DNA from: Streptomyces sp. SCSIO 75703
GTDB lineage: Bacteria; Actinomycetota; Actinomycetes; Streptomycetales; Streptomycetaceae
Direction of reading: 5' to 3'
Length of the DNA: 64,000 nt
Assembly: GCF_036607905.1 (NCBI RefSeq)
Contig: NZ_CP144555.1
Location: 6,076,001-6,140,000 of the forward strand
Position 1 is the first letter of the stretch; every line of letters starts with the position of its first letter. The notes below the pieces were generated by a model that was not told where the DNA came from, did no database searches, and saw nothing but the letters and a program-made list of their open reading frames with translations. The position numbers were made by a program, and so were the translations under genes. Positions 51,066 through 59,405 of this stretch are shown piece after piece.

Positions 51066-51078
51066 TAACGTCCCTGGC
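51066..51078 (+). promoter_or_regulatory. Possible -10 box of a leaderless ABC transcript
   Basis: TAACGT (51066-51071) ends seven bases before the ATG at 51079, and no Shine-Dalgarno sequence is present. No clear -35 is seen, as expected for a promoter that needs an activator such as the divergent response regulator. Confidence 0.4.
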
Positions 51079-51894
51079 ATGACAAGCCCATCGAGCCCGG
51101 CCATCGAACTGCGGGGCGTCCGCAAGGTATTCCGTACGCCCTCAGGCGCCTCCCACACCGCCGTCCACGGCCTCGACCTGACCGTCGAGCAGGGCGAGTT
51201 CGTCGCCGTCGTCGGCCCCACCGGCTGCGGCAAGTCGACCACCCTGACCCTGGTCAGCGGCCTGGAGGAACCGACCGACGGTGAAGTGATGCTGTCCGGC
51301 ACGCCCGTGCGCGGCATCGACGAGCGGGTCGGCTTCGTCTTCCAGCAGGACGCCACCTTCCCGTGGCGGACCGTGCTGTCCAACGTGATGGCGGGCCCCC
51401 GCTTCCGCGGCGCACCCAAGGCGGAGGCCAGGGAGAAGGCCCGAGCGTGGCTGGCCCGCGTCGGGCTGAGCGCCTTCGAGGACCGCTATCCGCACCAACT
51501 GTCCGGCGGGCAGCGCAAGCGCGTCGCGCTGGCCGCCACCCTCGTCAACGACCCCTCGATCCTGCTGATGGACGAGCCGTTCTCCGCGCTCGACGTCCAG
51601 ACCCGCGCACTCATGTCGGATGAGCTGATGGAGCTGTGGGCGGGCACCGGGTCCTCCGTCGTCTTCGTCACCCACGACCTGGAGGAGTCCATCGCCCTGG
51701 CCGACAAGGTCGTCGTCATGACGGCCGGGCCGGCCACGGTGAAGGAGGTCTTCACGATCGACCTCCCGCGCCCACGCCGGGTCGAGTCGATCCGCCTCGA
51801 ACCCCGCTTCGTCGAGATCTACCGCGAGATCTGGTCGTCGCTGGGCGAAGAAGTCCGCATCACCCGCGAGAGGGGTGCCCAGCGTGTCGCCTGA
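51079..51894 (+). CDS. ABC importer ATP-binding protein (SsuB/TauB type)
   Basis: A 271-residue ATPase. Walker A GPTGCGKST, VFQQDATFPWRTV Q-loop, LSGGQRKRVALAATL signature (Lys at the usual Gln/Glu site), ILLMDEPFSALD Walker B, and VTHDLEESI switch. The ATG at 51079 gives the family start; an upstream in-frame start at 51025 would add an unconserved leader. Second NMT1-type system in the window. Confidence 0.92.
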   Translation: MTSPSSPAIELRGVRKVFRTPSGASHTAVHGLDLTVEQGEFVAVVGPTGCGKSTTLTLVSGLEEPTDGEVMLSGTPVRGIDERVGFVFQQDATFPWRTVLSNVMAGPRFRGAPKAEAREKARAWLARVGLSAFEDRYPHQLSGGQRKRVALAATLVNDPSILLMDEPFSALDVQTRALMSDELMELWAGTGSSVVFVTHDLEESIALADKVVVMTAGPATVKEVFTIDLPRPRRVESIRLEPRFVEIYREIWSSLGEEVRITRERGAQRVA

Positions 51895-52774
51895 CACCAC
51901 CGCGGAAGCGGACACCGCGTCGTCCGCCGTGACGGACTCGGGCGGCGTCACCAAGTCGGCCCGTACCGAGGAGCGTGCCCGTGCCGCGCGCCGCCGCCGC
52001 GGCATCGTCCTGCTGTCCCGCGCCGCCGTGCTCGTGTTCGTCCTCGGTGTGTGGGAATGGTTCTCGCGGGCCGGGATCATCGATCCGTTCAACTTCTCGA
52101 TGCCCTCGAAGGTCTGGGACCAGATCCGGCAGTGGGCGCTGCACGGCACCCCGCAGGGCTCCCTGCTCGAACAGATCTGGTACACGCTCTACGAGGCCCT
52201 GCTCGGCTGGGTCGTCGGCGTCACCGGGGGCGTGGTGCTCGGTATCGCGCTCGGCCGGGTCCGCTTCCTGGCCGACGTCATGGGCCCGTACATCAAGGTC
52301 CTCAACGCGCTGCCGCGGATCGTGCTCGCACCGATCTTCCTCATCTGGTTCGGCCTCGGACCGGCCTCGAAGGTCGCCTCCGCCGTCGTACTCGTCTTCT
52401 TCCCGGTCTTCTTCAACGCCTTCCAGGGCGCCCGCGAGGTCGACCGCCACCTCATCGACAACGCCCGCATCCTCGGCGCCCGCGACCGGCAGGTCACCTT
52501 CCAGGTCGTCATCCCCGCCGCCACCTCGTGGATCTTCACCAGCCTCCACGTCAGCTTCGGCTTCGCCCTGATCGGCGCCATCGTCGGCGAGTACATCGGC
52601 GCGACCAAGGGCATCGGGCTGCTCGTCTCCGCCTCGCAGGGCACTTTCAACTCCGCCGGCGTCTACGCCGCGATGGTCATCCTCGCCGTCGTCGCCCTGC
52701 TCGCCGAGGGCCTGCTCACCTTCCTGGAGCGCAAGCTCTTCCGCTGGAGGCCCGCCGCCAGTGAAACCCGCTAG
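51884..52774 (+). CDS. ABC importer permease (SsuC/TauC type)
   Basis: A 296-residue permease. The GTG at 51884 is preferred to the one at 51875 because GAGAGG lies 10 bases before it and directly against the other. Six membrane segments follow a charged N-terminus; the EAA loop is IDNARILGARDRQVTFQVVI. It overlaps the ATPase gene by 11 bases. Confidence 0.88.
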   Translation: MSPDTTAEADTASSAVTDSGGVTKSARTEERARAARRRRGIVLLSRAAVLVFVLGVWEWFSRAGIIDPFNFSMPSKVWDQIRQWALHGTPQGSLLEQIWYTLYEALLGWVVGVTGGVVLGIALGRVRFLADVMGPYIKVLNALPRIVLAPIFLIWFGLGPASKVASAVVLVFFPVFFNAFQGAREVDRHLIDNARILGARDRQVTFQVVIPAATSWIFTSLHVSFGFALIGAIVGEYIGATKGIGLLVSASQGTFNSAGVYAAMVILAVVALLAEGLLTFLERKLFRWRPAASETR

Positions 52775-52814
52775 ATCCACCCGCCGCCGTACGCCCCGCC
52801 CTCAGGAGCCGCAC

Positions 52815-53873
52815 ATGTCCCGTCGCACCCTGGCCACCAAGCTCACCACCGTCACGGCGGCCCTGGCCGCCCTGGCCGCCCTCGGCGGCTGTGCCGACCA
52901 GGTCTCCTCCGGCACCTCCGACAGCGGCGGCTCGGGAGGCAAGGGGCCCAAGGTCAAGATCATGGTCGGGGGCATCGACAAGGTCATCTACCTGCCCGCG
53001 ATGCTGTCCCAGCGCCTCGGCTACTTCGAGGACGAGGGCGTCAACGTGGAGCTCCTGAGCGAGCCCGCCGGTATCGACGCCACCACGTCCCTGGTCGCCG
53101 GGAACGTCCAGGGCGTCGTCGGCTTCTACGACCACACCCTCGACCTCCAGGCCAAGGGCAAGTCCGTCGAGTCCGTCGTCCAGCTCGCCCAGACTCCCGG
53201 CGAGGTCGAGATCGTCTCCAACAAGGCCGCAGGTGAGCTGAAGTCGCCGAAGGACTTCGCCGGCAAGAAGCTCGGCGTGACGGGCCTGGGCTCCTCCACG
53301 GACTTCCTCACCAAGTACCTCGGCGTCCACGCCGGGGTGTCCACGGACAAGTTCAGCAACGTCGCGGTCGGCGCGGGCCAGACCTTCATCTCCGCGCTGC
53401 AGCAGGGGTCCATCGACGGCGGCATGACGACCGACCCGACCGTCGCGCAGATCCTCGACAAGAAGATCGGCAAGGTCCTCATCGACATGCGTACCCCCGA
53501 GGGGTCGAAGAAGGCACTCGGTGGGCTGTACCCGTCGTCGTGCCTCTACATGAACACCGACTGGGTCGACGGGCACAAGGACACGGTGCAGAAGCTCGCC
53601 AACGCGTTGGTGCGCACCCTCGAGTGGATGTCCACGCACAGCGCGCAGGAGATCGCGGCGAAGATGCCGAGCGACTACGCGCAGGGCGGCGAGGGCCTCT
53701 ATGCCAAGGCGATCGAGAGCACGCTCCCGATGTTCACGAAGGACGGCAAGATGCCGGCCGACGGGCCCGCGACGGTGCAGCGGGTGCTCAAGTCCTTCAA
53801 CCCGAACCTGAAGAACGCCACGATCGACCTGGAGAAGACGTACACGAGCGAGTTCACACAGAAGGCCGGCTGA
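52815..53873 (+). CDS. ABC importer substrate-binding lipoprotein (NMT1 type)
   Basis: A 352-residue lipoprotein with lipobox LGGC near residue 26. VGGIDKVIYLPAMLSQRLGYFEDEGVNVEL is the NMT1/ThiY-like opening; DHTLDLQAKGKSVESVVQLAQTPG is the ligand-cleft region. AGGAG precedes the ATG. The location next to an N-heteroaromatic catabolic operon suggests the ligand may be its substrate (inference). Confidence 0.88.
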   Translation: MSRRTLATKLTTVTAALAALAALGGCADQVSSGTSDSGGSGGKGPKVKIMVGGIDKVIYLPAMLSQRLGYFEDEGVNVELLSEPAGIDATTSLVAGNVQGVVGFYDHTLDLQAKGKSVESVVQLAQTPGEVEIVSNKAAGELKSPKDFAGKKLGVTGLGSSTDFLTKYLGVHAGVSTDKFSNVAVGAGQTFISALQQGSIDGGMTTDPTVAQILDKKIGKVLIDMRTPEGSKKALGGLYPSSCLYMNTDWVDGHKDTVQKLANALVRTLEWMSTHSAQEIAAKMPSDYAQGGEGLYAKAIESTLPMFTKDGKMPADGPATVQRVLKSFNPNLKNATIDLEKTYTSEFTQKAG

Positions 53874-54198
53874 CGGAGTACGGTCGCGCCACGGGCCTAC
53901 CGCCTCCGAACAGAATGGGGCGGCGGCAGGCTCGTGGCCTCCTGCCCGGGCAAGGCACGGGCGTCGTACGCGCGCCGCGGCTTCCCCTTCCTGGACGACA
54001 GCCGGCTCACCCCGGCCCGCGGATGAACCGCGAGCGTGACGCGGCACCTGGCCCGAACAGGTGAACCCGCAGCCGCATGCCACACTCGCGTCACGACGAC
54101 TACAGCGGCCCCGGCCGGGCCATGGCCGTCTTCCACCGAGATCTGCCGCTCAACGACTCGCGGCCCTGACCACCGGCCGTCACGGGTAGTCGCTCTCC
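53874..54198. other. Convergent intergenic region
   Basis: About 325 bases between the ABC importer (plus) and maleate isomerase (minus). A 30-codon open frame (54077-54169, MPHSRHDDYSGP...) has no ribosome site or known relative. No strong terminator stem was found. Confidence 0.4.
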
Positions 54199-54966
54199 TC
54201 AGGCGGTCCCGCCGGCCAACAGCGCGCCCGCGTCCGGGACGACCGGCTCCAGGCCGAGGGATCGCAGGATGCTCCACACGGTGGCGGAGGAGGCGGAGAC
54301 CACCGGGACGTCGAAGGCGTCCTGCACGCGCTGCAGCGCGGGCAACGACGGCATCTGCACACAGGCGCTCAGCACCAGCGCGTCCACGCCCTTGGTGTCG
54401 ACCTTCCGCGCCAACTCGGGCAGCCGCGCCGGGTCGAGGCGGCCGACATCGAGGTTGTCCGGGACCTCGAGGCTCAGCGCGTCGTGCACCCGCAGTCCCT
54501 CGGCCTCCAGGTAGTCGCAGACCATCGCGGTCAGCGGTTTCATGTACGGCGCGATCACGGAGATCCGCTTCGCCCCGAGGTGATCCAGCGCCTCGGACAA
54601 CGCGCCGGCCGAGGAGAGCACCGGCGGCACCTCGCGGTCCCCGACCGCCCCGGCGACCGCGGCCGACAGCCGCTGCCGGCTGGTGCGGTGGTACCCCTTG
54701 CCCTGCGCCATGATCGCGACCAGGCAGGCGTACGCCATGACGTCCACGTCGGCGTCGCCGAGCTCGACGGCGCACCGGTCGGAGGCGGCGTCCATCGCGG
54801 ACAGCTGGTCGGGGTGGACCTGCTGCATGCGCATGCGGGCGGAGTGGAAGGTGAACCGCTCGGGCCGGATCCTCTCACGGGCCCGGAGCATGGCCGGGAT
54901 CTCGGTCTCCATCGTGGTGTTGGAACTGGGGACGATCAGGCCGACGCGGTAGGCGGGCGTACTCAT
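54199..54966 (-). CDS. maiA: Maleate cis-trans isomerase family protein
   Basis: A 255-residue Asp/Glu-racemase-fold enzyme. Both catalytic Cys are present in the maleate isomerase context: Cys81 in MAYACLVAIMAQG and Cys202 in LSACVQMPSLPALQ; the opening GLIVPSSNTTMETEIPAML matches. Maleate isomerase converts maleate to fumarate, the last step of the nicotinate maleamate pathway (NicE). Arylmalonate decarboxylase is a related alternative, but the paired Cys favour isomerase. Last gene of the long minus-strand operon. Confidence 0.88.
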   Translation of the reverse strand: MSTPAYRVGLIVPSSNTTMETEIPAMLRARERIRPERFTFHSARMRMQQVHPDQLSAMDAASDRCAVELGDADVDVMAYACLVAIMAQGKGYHRTSRQRLSAAVAGAVGDREVPPVLSSAGALSEALDHLGAKRISVIAPYMKPLTAMVCDYLEAEGLRVHDALSLEVPDNLDVGRLDPARLPELARKVDTKGVDALVLSACVQMPSLPALQRVQDAFDVPVVSASSATVWSILRSLGLEPVVPDAGALLAGGTA

Positions 54967-55067
54967 GGGGACATGCCTTTCGAAGGTGGGGCCGGCGGCC
55001 GGGCAGGGCAGGCCACAGGGACCGGCGGCGTGCGGGCCGACGGCTGAGGAGGGGGCGGGGCCCGTGG

Positions 55068-55871
55068 TCAGGTGGCGGAGTGGTGTTCCAGGTTGGAGGT
55101 GACGGTGTGTGGCATGGGCACCGCGCCCGGCCGCTGCCATGTCAGCCGTACGGGCCGGGACACGCTGCCGTCGGCCGCGTGCTCCAGCTCCAGGCCGAGG
55201 CCGCGGGTGGCGATGAGCAGCGAGTCGAAGCGGTAGTCGGGGTCGATGTCCAGCGCCATGCCCAACGCCGCGTCGATCAGGTGCAGTTCCAGTAGCTGCC
55301 GGGCACGCGCACCGTCGCCGTCGCGCACCGCCTCCAGGAACTGCCGGTCGATCCGCGTGAAGTCGTCCGGCACGGTGGGCCGGGACATGTGCAGCCGCTG
55401 ATGGCGCACGATCCGGGAGTGCTGCTGCGTCGTCATGTCGGCGAGCAGCGGCGGATAGCGGTGCAGCAGGATCGTGTGGAAGCGCAGGTGCGCCTTCTGG
55501 AAGTCCTTGGTGCGGGCCGAGACGCGCTCCATCTCCTCCAGCGCGTCGGCCATCACCTCGATGTCCTTCTCGGTGATCTCGCCCACCAGGGCGGCCACCA
55601 GTGGCGGTTCGATCAGCAGCCGGGCCGCGTAGGACTGCTCGGCCTGCTCGTGGTGGGCGGGGCTGACGGTCATGCCCCGGTTGGCCTCGGCGACGACCAG
55701 CCCGTCGGCCTCCAGCCGGTGCAGTGCCTCGCGGAGCGGGGTGCGGCTGACGGACAGTTCGTCGGCGAGCGTCTGCTGCGACAGCCTTATCCCGGGCGGG
55801 TAGACCCCGTCGAGAATGCGCTCGCGCAGCTCGCCGTAGATCTCCTCGACCGTCCGCCCCGATCTGAGCAT
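55068..55871 (-). CDS. GntR-family (FCD domain) regulator
   Basis: A 267-residue regulator. Winged helix: TVEEIYGELRERILDGVYPP, LADELSVSRTPLREALHRLEADGLV (about 8-70). The FCD effector domain (LLIEPPLVAALVGEITEKD, FHTILLHRYPP, HLIDAAL) supplies His/Asp metal ligands. It lies inside the operon, coupled by TGATG to the 101-residue protein, so it is probably an autogenous repressor relieved by a pathway acid. Confidence 0.92.
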   Translation of the reverse strand: MLRSGRTVEEIYGELRERILDGVYPPGIRLSQQTLADELSVSRTPLREALHRLEADGLVVAEANRGMTVSPAHHEQAEQSYAARLLIEPPLVAALVGEITEKDIEVMADALEEMERVSARTKDFQKAHLRFHTILLHRYPPLLADMTTQQHSRIVRHQRLHMSRPTVPDDFTRIDRQFLEAVRDGDGARARQLLELHLIDAALGMALDIDPDYRFDSLLIATRGLGLELEHAADGSVSRPVRLTWQRPGAVPMPHTVTSNLEHHSAT

Positions 55872-56176
55872 CAGTGTTCCCTTCCCCCGTTCGGTCCCTG
55901 TTCGTCGTCCCGCACATTCTCGCCCCGCTCGGCGTCGTCCCCGTCGGCGCCGAGCTGCATCGCGAACAGTTGGCTGAACTTCTCCGGCCGCTGGGCCGCG
56001 ACGATCTCCAACTGCATCGCGTCCAGCAGGATGCGGTAGCCCCGCTTGGGCACCGCGATCTCCAGCCGCTCGCCCTGCGGCGTCCACACCTTGCGCAACT
56101 GGACACCGGTGAACTCGTTGCCGATGCCGATCCAGTCTCCGTGCCGGACGATGCCGTCGTCCTGGTCGAGGTTCAT
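55871..56176 (-). CDS. Conserved small protein of the catabolic operon, unknown function
   Basis: A 101-residue protein. HGDWIGIGNEFTGVQLRKVW, TPQGERLEIAVPKRGYRILLDAM looks like a compact beta domain followed by a helix (MQLEIVAAQRPEKFSQLFAMQL) and a disordered acidic tail. No known family is recognised. It overlaps both neighbours (ATGA with the amidase, TGATG with GntR), so its level is tied to the pathway; it may be a small subunit or regulator. Confidence 0.65.
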   Translation of the reverse strand: MNLDQDDGIVRHGDWIGIGNEFTGVQLRKVWTPQGERLEIAVPKRGYRILLDAMQLEIVAAQRPEKFSQLFAMQLGADGDDAERGENVRDDEQGPNGGREH

Positions 56177-57063
56177 ACCACTGTCTCCGTTTCGGTCCGC
56201 CCCACCACGAGGCGCCGCGGGGTACGGGTGTAGGCGTCGGGGCGGGTCTGCTCCAGCACCGGCAGCGTGGCGCGCGCCCGGGTCACCGCGTCCAGGTCCA
56301 GTTCGAGGACGCGGTGCGCGAACCGCGCCTCGCCCAGGTCGGCGAGGACCTCGCCCCACGGGGCGACGGCCAGCGCGTGGCCGTACGTCTCGAAGGCGTC
56401 CTCGCCCGGCCGTTCGCCGTGGACCGTGGCGGAGGCGACGACATGGGCGCCGTTCTCGATCGCGCGGGCCCGCAGCAGGACCTCCCAGTGAGCGCGGCCC
56501 GTGGTCCGGGTGAACGCGGCGGGGACGAGGATCACCTCGGCACCGGCCCGGGCCAGCGTGCGGTACAGCTCGGGGAAGCGCACGTCGTAACAGATGGTGA
56601 GGCCCACCGTGACGCCGTTCACCTCCAGGAGCAGTGGTTCCGCTCCGGCGCGTTCGACACCGGAGGCCTCGAAGGACACTCCGCCGACCCGGGCGTCGAA
56701 CAGGTGGATCTTGTCGTAGGCGCCGAGCAGTTCACCGTTCCGGTCGATGACGAGCGCGGAGTTGGTGAAGCGGTCGGACCTGCGGTGTTTCACGCCACCC
56801 AGGACGACCACCGTACCGGCTTCCCGGGCCGCCTGCCGCAGCTCGGTGATCTCCGGGGAGCCGGCGCTGAAGGCGCGCTCCCGCATCTCGGCGTTGTTGC
56901 CGAGCATCAGCCCGTTCTCGGGCAGCAGCACCAGCTCCGCGCCGTCCTCGGCGCACCCGCGGACGGCGGCGAGCGCGTGGCGCAGGTTGGCCGCCGGCTC
57001 GCGGGTGGCGTGCCACTGGGTCAGCCCGATCCGCAGGGTGCGCCCCTCACTCCTCTCACTCAT
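56173..57063 (-). CDS. Carbon-nitrogen hydrolase (nitrilase superfamily amidase)
   Basis: A 296-residue Nit-fold enzyme with the catalytic triad Glu49 (LLPENG), Lys118 (YDKIHLFD) and Cys158 (TICYDVRFPELYR). The motifs resemble Nit1/Nit2 omega-amidases that act on amides of dicarboxylates. In this operon it may cleave an amide or N-formyl group on the way to maleate, a step for which no classical deformylase is seen here (inference). Confidence 0.88.
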   Translation of the reverse strand: MSERSEGRTLRIGLTQWHATREPAANLRHALAAVRGCAEDGAELVLLPENGLMLGNNAEMRERAFSAGSPEITELRQAAREAGTVVVLGGVKHRRSDRFTNSALVIDRNGELLGAYDKIHLFDARVGGVSFEASGVERAGAEPLLLEVNGVTVGLTICYDVRFPELYRTLARAGAEVILVPAAFTRTTGRAHWEVLLRARAIENGAHVVASATVHGERPGEDAFETYGHALAVAPWGEVLADLGEARFAHRVLELDLDAVTRARATLPVLEQTRPDAYTRTPRRLVVGRTETETVV

Positions 57064-58174
57064 CGTCGGTGTCCTCCGCCCGCTCGGGCAGCAGCATGTT
57101 GACGACGGACCAGCCACCGCCCGACGCCTCCATCGGCTCGTACGCGTACACCTCGCCGCGCACGCCCGGGCCGACCATGCCCAGCATGATGAGCCAGTTC
57201 GGGAACTCGTACTGGCCGTGGTCGAGCAGCGCGTACGGCTCCAGGCCGGCGATGTCGGTGCCGCGGCCGGCCTGCAGCATCCGCAGCAGGTACGTGTCGA
57301 ACTCGACGTCCGCCTTGCCGAACTTGCCCGGGTCCAGCCAGTGCGACAGGCCACCGGTGGCCAGCACGCCGACCTTGAGGTCACGGGAGGCGACGACGCC
57401 CCGCAGCACCTCGCCGAACACCCTCGCACCGAACGGTGAGAACGAGCGGCCGGGCTGGGTGATGACCGGCACCACCGGCAGGTCGGGGCGGGGCAGAAGC
57501 AGCCTCAGCGGAACGATCTGCCCGTGGTCCAGCGGGAAGTCGGCGGACTCCTCCACCTCGAGCCCCTCCGCGCGCACCGCGTTGACCAGGGCCTCGGCGA
57601 ACCGCGGTGAGCCGGTCAGCTCGATGCCCAGGTCGGAGCGCTTGAAGAACTCCATGGAGCCGGTGTAGGAGGTGCCGGTGCCGATGACATAGGCGCCGGT
57701 GCGGAACGACTGGAAGTGGCAGTCGGCGGTGACGATCAGCACGTCCGGGTCGGCGTTCGCGATGTCCTTGGCGAGCCGCTCGTAACCGGCGAGCAGCCGC
57801 CGCACCTGGGCCTCGGGATCGATCTCCGGGCGGGCCAGCAGGTCCGGCACGTGCGAGGCGCCACCGGCGAAGACCAGGCCGGCCGGCACGTCCGGCTCGG
57901 GCAGCGGGGTCGTGGTGTCGACGTGGAAGGCGCCCTTGCTGGTGGAGTCGGCCAGGTCGTCGGCGAACCAGCGGCTGACCAGGATGGTGATGCCGTCGGG
58001 CAGCCCGGCCGAACGCAGCCGGTCCCGGTCGCCCCCCGCGATGACGGCGGACCACTCGGCGTCCAGGCCCAGCCTGCCGGCGCCCACGGCTGCGGAGTCG
58101 GCGCGGAATTCGGCGAGCAGGTCCTGGTCCCGGGCGAGGGTCAGGATCGCCTGCTCCAGTGTGGTGCGGTCCAA
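57056..58174 (-). CDS. Class III extradiol dioxygenase with fused LigA-like and LigB domains
   Basis: A 372-residue protein with a TTG start and AGGAG seven bases upstream. Residues 1-75 (LEQAILTLARDQDLLAEFRA, then GLDAEWSAVIAGGDRDRL) form the LigA-like helical domain; from about 95 the LigB domain starts, with Fe-ligand region FAGGASHVPDLL (His108) and TADCHFQSF (His153), and later SHWLDPG. Class III enzymes open catechols, gallate or aminophenols in the meta position. Fused LigA-LigB proteins include gallate dioxygenases. Substrate unknown. Confidence 0.85.
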   Translation of the reverse strand: MDRTTLEQAILTLARDQDLLAEFRADSAAVGAGRLGLDAEWSAVIAGGDRDRLRSAGLPDGITILVSRWFADDLADSTSKGAFHVDTTTPLPEPDVPAGLVFAGGASHVPDLLARPEIDPEAQVRRLLAGYERLAKDIANADPDVLIVTADCHFQSFRTGAYVIGTGTSYTGSMEFFKRSDLGIELTGSPRFAEALVNAVRAEGLEVEESADFPLDHGQIVPLRLLLPRPDLPVVPVITQPGRSFSPFGARVFGEVLRGVVASRDLKVGVLATGGLSHWLDPGKFGKADVEFDTYLLRMLQAGRGTDIAGLEPYALLDHGQYEFPNWLIMLGMVGPGVRGEVYAYEPMEASGGGWSVVNMLLPERAEDTDDE

Positions 58175-58317
58175 GGTGTGCTCCTGAGGGAGGGGAGGGG
58201 AGGGGAGGGGCGGTCGGAGGCAGGGGGAGGGGGAGTGACCGGGGCGGGGTGCACGGTCCCGCCCCGGCCGGGGGCCGGACCGAAGGAGAGTGAGGCCCCG
58301 CGGCGGTCCGGCGAGGG

Positions 58318-59325
58318 TCAGACCAGACGGCCGCCTTCGACCACGGCCTCGCCGTCGATGAGGACGGTGCAGCCGCGCATCGGGATGTCGAGGTGCGCGG
58401 GGGTCTCACGGTCGGCGAACCGGTTCGGCCCGGTGGACCACATGAAGTTGCCGGCGGTGGACCGCAGTTCCTGCCCGTACAGGCTGCGCGGGTCGTACAC
58501 GTCGAACGCGGACCAGCGGGCCTGCGGGAGAAGGCCCCAGCCCATGTGGGAGATGGCGTAGACGTCCTCGTCGTCCCAGGCCTCGAAGTAGTCGCGCAGC
58601 AGGTGCGCGTCGGCGCCGGGGCCCTCGACCTTGGTGATGAAGCCCTTCTCGATGGAGATCTTCACCTCGTCACGGACGTAGCGCTGCCACGGGATCAGCG
58701 CGTCGCCGGGCTGGAGCACGATGACGCCCTCGGCGGTGCCGTCGTGCGGGAAGCAGGCGACGAAGCCGCTCGGCCAGTGGTCCCAGCGGTGCTCCTCGTC
58801 GACGTAGCCCCACTGGTGGGTGATGGGCAGATCGCCGCCGGAGATGTCGGCGGTGACGTCGGTGCCGGCGGCGCTGGTCACGTGCAGGGTGGAACCGGCG
58901 TTCAGCTTGCGGCCGCCCGCCTCGACCTGATCGCGCAGGCCGGAGTCGCCCATGAGGCGCTCGAGGACGTCGGCCGGCTCGGCGACGAACAGCATCCGCT
59001 TGCCGTTGCCGGTGATCCTGGTGCGCACGTCGGAGTGGATGAGTCCGCCGACGGTGACGTCGACGACCATGTCGCACTCGGCGGCGGCCGCGAGCAGCGC
59101 CGGCACCTCACGGCCGTCCGCCTGGTACGGCGGCAGCATCGGGTTGGACAGGCTGGAGGCGGTCAGGACCAGGGCCGAGGCGCCCAGGTCGCGGGCGGCG
59201 GCGACGGCGGCCTCGACGTACTCGTTCTTCTGGCCGAGTTCGGCGACGACGCCCACCTGCTGGCCGGCGGCCACCTTGCACAGGCGGAGCTGTTCGACGA
59301 AGAGTTCACGCAGCGTACGGGGCAT
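58318..59325 (-). CDS. nicX: 2,5-dihydroxypyridine 5,6-dioxygenase (NicX-like)
   Basis: A 335-residue enzyme of the aminopeptidase-T-like fold. Iron ligands expected from NicX (His265, His318, Asp320) correspond to His260 in ISHMGWG, His311 and Asp313 in PAHLDIPMRG. This family opens 2,5-dihydroxypyridine to N-formylmaleamate. A few relatives act on other dihydroxypyridines or on unrelated leucyl-aminopeptidase chemistry, but the ligand set supports a dioxygenase. Its role with maleate isomerase and the isochorismatase-type amidase fits the maleamate pathway. Confidence 0.82.
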   Translation of the reverse strand: MPRTLRELFVEQLRLCKVAAGQQVGVVAELGQKNEYVEAAVAAARDLGASALVLTASSLSNPMLPPYQADGREVPALLAAAAECDMVVDVTVGGLIHSDVRTRITGNGKRMLFVAEPADVLERLMGDSGLRDQVEAGGRKLNAGSTLHVTSAAGTDVTADISGGDLPITHQWGYVDEEHRWDHWPSGFVACFPHDGTAEGVIVLQPGDALIPWQRYVRDEVKISIEKGFITKVEGPGADAHLLRDYFEAWDDEDVYAISHMGWGLLPQARWSAFDVYDPRSLYGQELRSTAGNFMWSTGPNRFADRETPAHLDIPMRGCTVLIDGEAVVEGGRLV

Positions 59326-59405
59326 GGTGGGGTTCCCAATTCTGTGTGGAGGTTCCGGCTGATGTGGGGCCGCCCGGACCGGCCGGCTCGTGGGGTGGCT
59401 CGGTG

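Noticed and set aside
54077-54169. Thirty-codon open frame with ATG and stop
   Set aside because: No ribosome binding site and no known relative; not enough to call a gene.
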